Positions 13,422 through 17,238 of a stretch of 17,238 nt of DNA are shown piece by piece. Numbering within the stretch: position 1 is the first letter of the stretch; every line of letters begins with the position of its first letter. The position numbers and the translations under genes are program-made. Source of the stretch: Candidatus Taylorbacteria bacterium RIFCSPLOWO2_01_FULL_50_130 (GTDB lineage: Bacteria > Patescibacteriota > Minisyncoccia > Phycocordibacterales > UBA10002). The DNA is taken from contig MHSB01000020.1 in assembly GCA_001821155.1 (NCBI GenBank), positions 1 to 17,238 of the forward strand, in the 5' to 3' direction. The notes beneath the pieces are model-generated. The model saw only the letters and a list, made by a program, of their open reading frames with translations, made no database searches and was not told the origin of the DNA.

Positions 13422-14333
13422 ATGAGAAGAGCCGACATCCTGCAAAAACTTGTTGCGATAGTGGGGCCGACGGCGGTGGGAAAAAGCGCGCTGGCCGTGA
13501 AGTTGGCCCGAACATTTCATGGAGAAGTGATCTCGGCGGACTCAAGGCAGATTTACAGGGGTCTTGATATCGGCACGGGAAAGATTACAGAAAAAGAGAT
13601 GCGGGGAATCCCCCACCATATGCTTGATATCGCAAACTCCAAGAAACGGTTCAGCGCTTCCGAGTATCAAGCTCTGGCGCGAAAAAAGATTGGGGAAGTC
13701 TTTGGCAGGGGCAAACTTCCAATAATCGTCGGCGGGACGGGCTTGTACATTCAGGCGGTTGTTAACGATGCGGTGTTTCCCAAAGTCTTGCCGAACAGGA
13801 ATCTGCGGACGCAACTTGAAAAGAAAACAAAGGAGCAACTCTTTTTTATATTGAAAAAGATTGATGCTAGACGCGCCAAAACTATTGATGCGCAAAATCC
13901 ACGAAGGCTCGTGCGCGCGATAGAGATAGCCACAGCGCTTGGAAAAGTCCCTCCATATCAAAATGTCCCCCGCAAGGATATTGACGCGCTTTTTGTCGGT
14001 CTTACGCTCCCTCACGACGAACTGAAGAAAAGAATTGCTGCTCGCTTAGCCGTGCGAATGAACGAAGGTATGGTAAAAGAGGCGGAGAAGCTGCACGGAA
14101 ATGGCCTGTCGTGGAAACGCATGGAGGAGCTTGGATTGGAATATCGATATACCTCTCGGTACCTTCGCGGACTTATCTCGAAAAAAGAAATGCTGGAGAA
14201 ATTGCAGTCGGAGATTTGGCATTATGCCAAGCGGCAGATGACATGGTTTAAACGGAACAGACGTATTTTGTGGTTCAAGCCGAATGAAAAGCAGAAAATT
14301 GGAAAGACGGTGCGAAAGTTTATCTCGACCTGA
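13422..14333 (+). CDS. miaA: tRNA dimethylallyltransferase
   Basis: This 303-aa enzyme transfers a dimethylallyl group to N6 of A37 in tRNAs reading UNN codons. The P-loop GPTAVGKS is at 15-22, then SADSRQIYRGLDIGTGK, HHMLDI and VGGTGLYIQAV. The C-terminal AKRQMTWFKRN motif follows. All key regions are present and length is normal. The start at 13422 gives a standard N-terminus; only a weak AAGAG precedes it. It is flanked on the same strand by tRNA-Leu(CAA) and tRNA-Trp(CCA), both of the A36-A37-A38 class it modifies. Confidence 0.97.
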   Translation: MRRADILQKLVAIVGPTAVGKSALAVKLARTFHGEVISADSRQIYRGLDIGTGKITEKEMRGIPHHMLDIANSKKRFSASEYQALARKKIGEVFGRGKLPIIVGGTGLYIQAVVNDAVFPKVLPNRNLRTQLEKKTKEQLFFILKKIDARRAKTIDAQNPRRLVRAIEIATALGKVPPYQNVPRKDIDALFVGLTLPHDELKKRIAARLAVRMNEGMVKEAEKLHGNGLSWKRMEELGLEYRYTSRYLRGLISKKEMLEKLQSEIWHYAKRQMTWFKRNRRILWFKPNEKQKIGKTVRKFIST

Positions 14334-14356
14334 TTTCATGCTACTATCTTTCCGTT

Positions 14357-14428
14357 GGGCCTATAGTTTTAATGGTAAAACATCGCTCTCCAAAAGCGAG
14401 GTTCCCCGTTCGAGTCGGGGTGGGCCCG
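14357..14428 (+). tRNA. tRNA-Trp, anticodon CCA
   Basis: A 72-nt tRNA with acceptor GGGCCTA/TGGGCCC, D-arm GTTT...AAAC with TGG in the loop, anticodon stem TCGCT/AGCGA with loop CTCCAAA (anticodon CCA), T-stem CCCCG/CGGGG with loop TTCGAGT, and discriminator G. The 3' CCA is not encoded (CAG follows), unlike tRNA-Leu, so a CCA-adding enzyme is needed. It begins 23 bp after miaA and may be co-transcribed. Confidence 0.95.
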
Positions 14429-14436
14429 CAGGAACG

Positions 14437-14471
14437 AAAAAACTTCCTGACATTGCGTCGAGGAGTTTTTT
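14437..14471. terminator. bidirectional Rho-independent terminator between tRNA-Trp and rpmG
   Basis: AAAAAACTTCCT (14437-14448) pairs with AGGAGTTTTTT (14461-14471), with one bulged T. A/T-runs on both sides allow termination in either direction. It serves tRNA-Trp (plus) and rpmG (minus), whose stop codon is 2 bp away. Confidence 0.7.
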
Positions 14472-14472
14472 G

Positions 14473-14631
14473 CTACTTCTTTGATTCTTTGTGAACGGTG
14501 CGCTTCATGCACCACTCGCAAAATTTTTTGAGCTCGATTTTCCGCTCAACTTTCTTTTTGTTTTTTTCGCTCCAGTAGTTGATGCGTTTGCAGATCGCGC
14601 AGGCGAGTTTGATGAGGCGGTCTTGGGACAT
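14473..14631 (-). CDS. rpmG: 50S ribosomal protein L33
   Basis: A 52-aa protein, MSQDRLIKLACAICKRINYW through ERKIELKKFCEWCMKRTVHKES. It matches the L33 pattern (LIKLxCxxCxxINY, KNKKxxxxKLELKKFCxWCxKHTxHKE). Four cysteines in two pairs (11/14 and 38/41) form the zinc-binding, C+ version of L33. L33 lies near the E site of the large subunit. It has its own promoter at 14744-14771, a leader of about 105 nt with a strong hairpin, and a shared terminator with tRNA-Trp. Confidence 0.93.
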   Translation of the reverse strand: MSQDRLIKLACAICKRINYWSEKNKKKVERKIELKKFCEWCMKRTVHKESKK

Positions 14632-14664
14632 GGCTGATTTTCTTAACGAGCAAGGCGAGTTTAG

Positions 14665-14719
14665 AAAACCGCCGCCCCGTAGTGAACCGACTGAAGGGAG
14701 GTTCCACTACCGGGGTTTT
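14665..14719 (-). promoter_or_regulatory. structured 5' leader of rpmG
   Basis: In the rpmG leader, CCCCG-TAGTG-AACC (14675-14688) pairs with GGTT-CACTA-CGGGG (14700-14715) with two single-base bulges around an 11-nt loop. An outer AAAACC/GGTTTT pair (14665-14670, 14714-14719) competes with the base of the stem. It ends about 34-44 nt before the start codon. Alternative pairing suggests attenuation or ribosomal-protein autoregulation, but no known leader class is recognised. Confidence 0.45.
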
Positions 14720-14743
14720 GCCGTTGATTAAACAATGCACAAA

Positions 14744-14771
14744 AGAGTAGCAGAAGCCACGAAAAATGCAA
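14744..14771 (-). promoter_or_regulatory. promoter of rpmG
   Basis: On the minus strand TTGCAT is followed after 16 bp by TACTCT, preceded by TGC as an extended -10. Start would be near 14737. Confidence 0.5.
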
Positions 14772-14796
14772 GAAAAATAGGACTATCTGCTAATGG

Positions 14797-14825
14797 ATAA
14801 AAAAGCGGGCGGTGTTGGCCCGCTT
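14797..14825 (-). terminator. Rho-independent terminator, probably of alr
   Basis: AAGCGGGC and GCCCGCTT form an 8-bp stem with a 7-nt loop, followed on the minus strand by TTTTTT. It stops transcripts from alr after they pass the MITE-like element and insulates rpmG. Confidence 0.75.
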
Positions 14826-14845
14826 GCTGCACGACGGAATGTTTA

Positions 14846-14943
14846 GGGACTGTTGCCGAATGGCAAAATCGTCGTTTTTGCCACGCAGAAATAAGGGTTA
14901 TTTTGGACAAAAAGTGACAAAAACGCTATTCGGCAACAGTCCC
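14846..14943. mobile_element. 98-bp MITE-like element with 16-bp terminal repeats and 5-bp target duplication
   Basis: GGGACTGTTGCCGAAT (14846-14861) is perfectly inverted at 14928-14943. Subterminal CGTTTTTGCCAC and GTGACAAAAACG (14873-14884, 14914-14925) pair with one mismatch, so the whole element is nearly palindromic. GTTTA flanks it on both sides (14841-14845, 14944-14948), a likely target-site duplication. It has no coding capacity. The ends resemble IS6-family termini (IS26: GGCACTGTTGCAAA), though that family makes 8-bp duplications. A third copy of the end is at 83-98. Confidence 0.85.
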
Positions 14944-14991
14944 GTTTACCATCGCCGACCCCCTCCCCCGCATCTTCCGGATTTGGCGTAT

Positions 14992-15026
14992 TCGTCTATC
15001 TACTATTTACTAACTACTCGCTACTC
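14992..15026 (-). repeat. heptad-periodic repeat tract (TAGTAGT type) downstream of alr
   Basis: Read on the minus strand, consecutive 7-mers GAGTAGC, GAGTAGT, TAGTAAA, TAGTAGA and TAGACGA occupy 15026 to 14992. It resembles the tract before serS and lies 5 bp beyond the alr stop. Confidence 0.55.
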
Positions 15027-15031
15027 CATTT

Positions 15032-16186
15032 TCATTTGTATATCCTTTTGATAAGCGGATTGAGACGCGCCACGACTTCGTACCACGATGCGTCAAGAGC
15101 GCGGGACAGCCCGGCGGCGGAAACCGGAAGTACATCCGACCCGCCCATCACGACCACCTCGTCCCCCACTCGTGGCGTTGCAACGTCGCTTACATCCACC
15201 GTGAGCATATCCATGCTGACGCGGCCAATGACCTTTGACTCCCGCCCCTTCACCATGACGCGGCCAATGCTTGAGAGAGCGCGAGGGTATCCATGCCAGT
15301 AGCCAATGGGTACGACCGCGATGATGGAGTTATGCGCGAGCGTTTCGGCAAGATCATATCCGACGCGGCTTCCCGCCGGTAATTTTTTTATCTCCGTAAC
15401 AAGAGACTTCCAAGTGAGCGCGGGTGCAAGCGCGACGCGGTCTTTGTATGCCTCCCGTACTTCCGGTGCGGGCCAAAGTCCGTACAGTCCGATACCCACT
15501 CGTACCATGTCAAAATGAGACTGGGGGAAAAGAATAGTTCCGGCAGTCGCGGCTGCGTGAACAATCGGACAAAGTCCTGATTTCTTAAAGGCGGCAATCC
15601 ATTTCCTAAACTCGTCAAGTTGATTCTCCGTGTCTTTGGGAAACGCCGGGTTTTTCGCGTTTGCAAAATGCGTATACAGACCCTCAATAAGAATTGAGGA
15701 GGATTTATGATTTAAGATTTTAGATTTAAGAATGGAAACTATACGGGGAAGATCGGAAAGCAAAAACCCTTGCCGGTGCATGCCGGAGTCAACTTTTATA
15801 TGAACGCGAAGCGGCCGCGGCAGTTTGGTCTTTTCAATCGCGCGGAGCGTCTCAAACGTGGAACCTGTGAGTGAAATGTCGTTCTTAACCGCTTCGCTGA
15901 AGAGCTCCGGCACCGTATAGCCAAGCACGAGTATCGGAGTATGAATTCCTTCATGACGAAGCGCAAGCGCTTCCACGATGGAATCAACACCCAGAAAATC
16001 TGCGCCAATGCGCTCCATCTCTTTGGAAAAATCAATAAGCGAGTGGCCGTAGGCGTTGCTCTTTACCACGGCCATGAGTTTCGTGCCTTTAGGAATGAGC
16101 GACCTAAAGACATTCACATTGTGACGAATAGCTCTTCGATCCACTTCTATCCAGGTGCGAAGCCCGTTTCGTTCCGTAGAGTTCAT
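15032..16186 (-). CDS. alr: alanine racemase
   Basis: This 384-aa PLP enzyme interconverts L- and D-alanine for peptidoglycan. The PLP lysine is Lys42 in AVVKSNAYGH. The barrel has VHIKVDSGMHRQGF (R138), IEGLYTHFANA and VRVGIGLYGLWP. The second catalytic residue, Tyr277, is in SRVGYDLAE, followed by VPIGYWHGYPR and GRVSMDM (usually GRVCMDQ). Length is normal. Residues about 154-164 (KSKILNHKSSS) are an extra loop before IEGLYTHF, encoded by a 7-bp tandem repeat at 15702-15729. The upstream gene ends 69 bp away on the same strand; a weak GCGG/CCGC hairpin with eight T (16202-16228) lies in the gap. Confidence 0.95.
   Translation of the reverse strand: MNSTERNGLRTWIEVDRRAIRHNVNVFRSLIPKGTKLMAVVKSNAYGHSLIDFSKEMERIGADFLGVDSIVEALALRHEGIHTPILVLGYTVPELFSEAVKNDISLTGSTFETLRAIEKTKLPRPLRVHIKVDSGMHRQGFLLSDLPRIVSILKSKILNHKSSSILIEGLYTHFANAKNPAFPKDTENQLDEFRKWIAAFKKSGLCPIVHAAATAGTILFPQSHFDMVRVGIGLYGLWPAPEVREAYKDRVALAPALTWKSLVTEIKKLPAGSRVGYDLAETLAHNSIIAVVPIGYWHGYPRALSSIGRVMVKGRESKVIGRVSMDMLTVDVSDVATPRVGDEVVVMGGSDVLPVSAAGLSRALDASWYEVVARLNPLIKRIYK
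15702..15729 (+). repeat. heptad tandem repeat (GATTTAA x4) inside alr
   Basis: GATTTAT, GATTTAA, GATTTTA and GATTTAA are four consecutive 7-bp units. On the coding strand they encode the lysine/isoleucine/asparagine-rich extra loop of alanine racemase without breaking the frame. Confidence 0.65.
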
Positions 16187-16255
16187 TCGGCAATAGTACA
16201 GAAAAAAAACGCTGCGGGCAAACTCCGCTCTTTAAAAAAATCGTGATGAGGCCGA

Positions 16256-16516
16256 TTACATTTTAAACACATCCGCTCCCTCTTTCGCCTGCTGTGAAAG
16301 CTTGACCGCAACCTCCTGTCCTTTTTTTCCAGTCTCTATCGGCTGGTGGTCAAGCTGCATGGAAGTGACGGAATCTTCAAATTCTTCTTCTCCGCGTTTT
16401 ACCTTCACGCGGTCACCGATTTTTAGCGCTGCGGCAAGTTTTACCACCGCAACGCCGACCTTATCGTACCAGTGGACTACTTTGCCCACCGATTTCTCTC
16501 CTGCGGTTTCTGCCAT
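16256..16516 (-). CDS. EF-Tu domain-II-like single-domain protein
   Basis: An 86-aa protein from ATG 16516 (a GTG 9 bp upstream is an alternative). It resembles the small 'translation elongation factor-like' proteins that consist only of the beta-barrel domain 2 of EF-Tu: GKVVHWYDKVGVAVVKLAAALKIGDRVKVK, then EDSVTSMQLDHQPIETGKKGQEVAVKL. It lacks a GTPase domain, so it is not a translation factor itself; its role in the cell is unknown. It is on the same strand as alr, 69 bp upstream, possibly one operon. No Shine-Dalgarno is evident. Confidence 0.8.
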   Translation of the reverse strand: MAETAGEKSVGKVVHWYDKVGVAVVKLAAALKIGDRVKVKRGEEEFEDSVTSMQLDHQPIETGKKGQEVAVKLSQQAKEGADVFKM

Positions 16517-16630
16517 GGTCAACACACATTGGCTGATAACGCGACCTTTTACTTAATGGTAGTACTTTGGAGAAGTTTGTAAATGCAGGATACTTGAATT
16601 AGCCCGAATGCAATTCGCCGAAAAAATCCT

Positions 16631-16725
16631 CCCGCCTGCGTGGCCGAAGCCACTTCGGCGAGGCGAAGGCCCGCGAAAATTCGGAAAGGTGGCGCCTGCC
16701 CGCCGAAGCCTCGGCGCAGGCGGGG
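16631..16725. repeat. GC-rich palindromic repeats in the 16517-16802 spacer
   Basis: Two clusters of hairpins occur: GTGGC-CGAA-GCCAC (16640-16653) with further CGAAG/CTTCG pairs, and CGCCTGC/GCAGGCG with inner CCGA/TCGG (16693-16722). The second is the same family as the palindrome inside topA. A frame across it reads RLRRGFGGQA, close to RLRQGIGGQA in TopA. No gene is supported in this spacer. Confidence 0.7.
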
Positions 16726-16802
16726 AGCCGCTCCGCTGACAATTTCAAGTTTTTCTTTGACGTTAAATTCTCTGTGATTTGTGAACAGATACAAATCTAT
16801 CC

Positions 16803-17154
16803 TTATGACTGAATAAAATTAATAGTGGAAATTATTTTATCCATTTCTTGAACTGTTTTCACATCATATTTACTTCGATCATCTAACTTATCAATCCAAT
16901 AAACGATGTTGTGATTCCAATCGCCTTTGCGAAAATCCGAAGTAAAGTTTCCAACAAAATCTCCCCTAGGCACTTCGTATATCTCTCTAGTACTCAGATA
17001 AAAATAATAGTGTCCTTTGTAGTTAGGTCCACCATCTTCATCGCCACTAGGGGTTGTATACCTCCAAAGAACGACATCTCCCATTGGAATACTTATACCG
17101 CCTAAATTATCCTTACCAAGCAGTCCCGAACTTCCATATCCGATGTTACCTACA
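16803..17154 (-). pseudogene. AT-rich unknown gene, 5' end cut off by the 84-bp repeat
   Basis: A reading frame is open from the repeat boundary to the stop at 16803, about 117 codons: TVGNIGYGSSGLLGKDN, then IPMGDVVLWRYTTPSGDEDGGPNYKGHYYFYLS, ending IISTINFIQS. It has no start codon before an internal Met (17084), because upstream sequence is replaced by the repeat at 17155. A start at that Met (93 aa) is possible but would split what looks like a continuous domain. It is rich in aromatic, Gly and Asp residues and lacks membrane segments. Base composition is clearly more AT-rich than its neighbours, suggesting a recently acquired gene. Family not recognised. Confidence 0.5.
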
Positions 17155-17238
17155 GTAAACTCCGCTCGTCCTATCCCTGTGCAGGAGCACAGGGCGTTCG
17201 GCGAGCGGAGTTTCCTTTAAGAACCCTCGGTTCTCAAC
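17155..17238. repeat. 84-bp dispersed hairpin repeat, copy 2
   Basis: Identical to 7455-7538, including the 12-bp outer stem, the AGGA-loop inner stem and the GAACC/GGTTC hairpin, and running off the end of the window in the same orientation. It interrupts the AT-rich gene to its left. If it continues like copy 1, further hairpins and a Y1 transposase may lie just beyond the window. Confidence 0.85.

Noticed and set aside
14846..14943. Firm assignment of the element to the IS6 family
   Set aside because: End similarity is limited to about ten bases and the 5-bp duplication differs from the 8 bp typical of IS6; kept only as a resemblance.
16549..16794. Minus-strand 81-codon frame containing RLRRGFGGQA
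   Set aside because: It is produced by the GC-rich palindromic repeats; the peptide reflects the repeat, not a gene.
735..17238. An undescribed multi-gene defence or biosynthetic system
   Set aside because: All sizeable genes are recognisable housekeeping functions or single small unknowns; no cluster of unknown genes with a shared layout is present.

Overview
The window looks like a chromosomal segment of a Candidate Phyla Radiation bacterium, most likely Parcubacteria/Patescibacteria. This is inferred from gene style, not from a search. The signs are a membrane-anchored ClpC/ClpB-like ATPase with a degenerate first AAA+ domain beside a small membrane protein, a short RelA/SpoT homologue without a C-terminal ACT domain, few Shine-Dalgarno sequences, a remnant of a CPR-type REP-associated Y1 transposase, and many small palindromic and heptameric repeats between and inside genes. 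Nearly all identifiable genes are housekeeping genes; no rRNA, CRISPR array, prophage or complete insertion sequence was found.

Layout. 1-735: a lone IS-like terminal repeat, a small Rmf/CrpP-like gene (minus) and terminator hairpins. 735-3655 (minus): a small membrane protein and the Clp-family ATPase, probably one operon. 3656-6098 (minus): a repeat-rich spacer, an ftsQ-like division gene, a degenerate palindromic repeat and serS. 6171-6550: a small minus-strand transcription unit of unknown product, sharing a symmetric promoter with dprA. 6551-11743 (plus): dprA, a 490-bp island of hairpins holding a truncated Y1 transposase, topA with an in-frame palindromic insert, and the RelA/SpoT homologue. 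11780-11924: a MITE-like element between the convergent relA/spoT and parB genes. 11927-12940 (minus): parB. 13079-14428 (plus): tRNA-Leu(CAA), miaA and tRNA-Trp(CCA). 14473-16516 (minus): rpmG (L33) with a structured leader, a second MITE-like element, alr, and a single-domain EF-Tu-domain-II-like protein. 16517-17238: GC-rich palindromes, then an AT-rich unknown gene whose 5' end is cut off by an 84-bp repeat that also lies after dprA.

The genes cover DNA uptake and topology (dprA, topA, parB), translation (serS, two tRNAs, miaA, rpmG), cell division and wall synthesis (ftsQ, alr), and stress response or proteostasis (relA/spoT, Clp-like ATPase, Rmf-like protein). No new multi-gene system is evident. 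What stands out is the non-coding layer: (i) tracts with 7-bp periodicity at eight places, (ii) a hairpin family with compensatory changes next to a Y1 transposase remnant, (iii) a palindrome found both between genes and inside topA, and (iv) two MITE-like elements. Also notable are the altered Clp ATPase and the placing of miaA between two tRNAs of the class it modifies.
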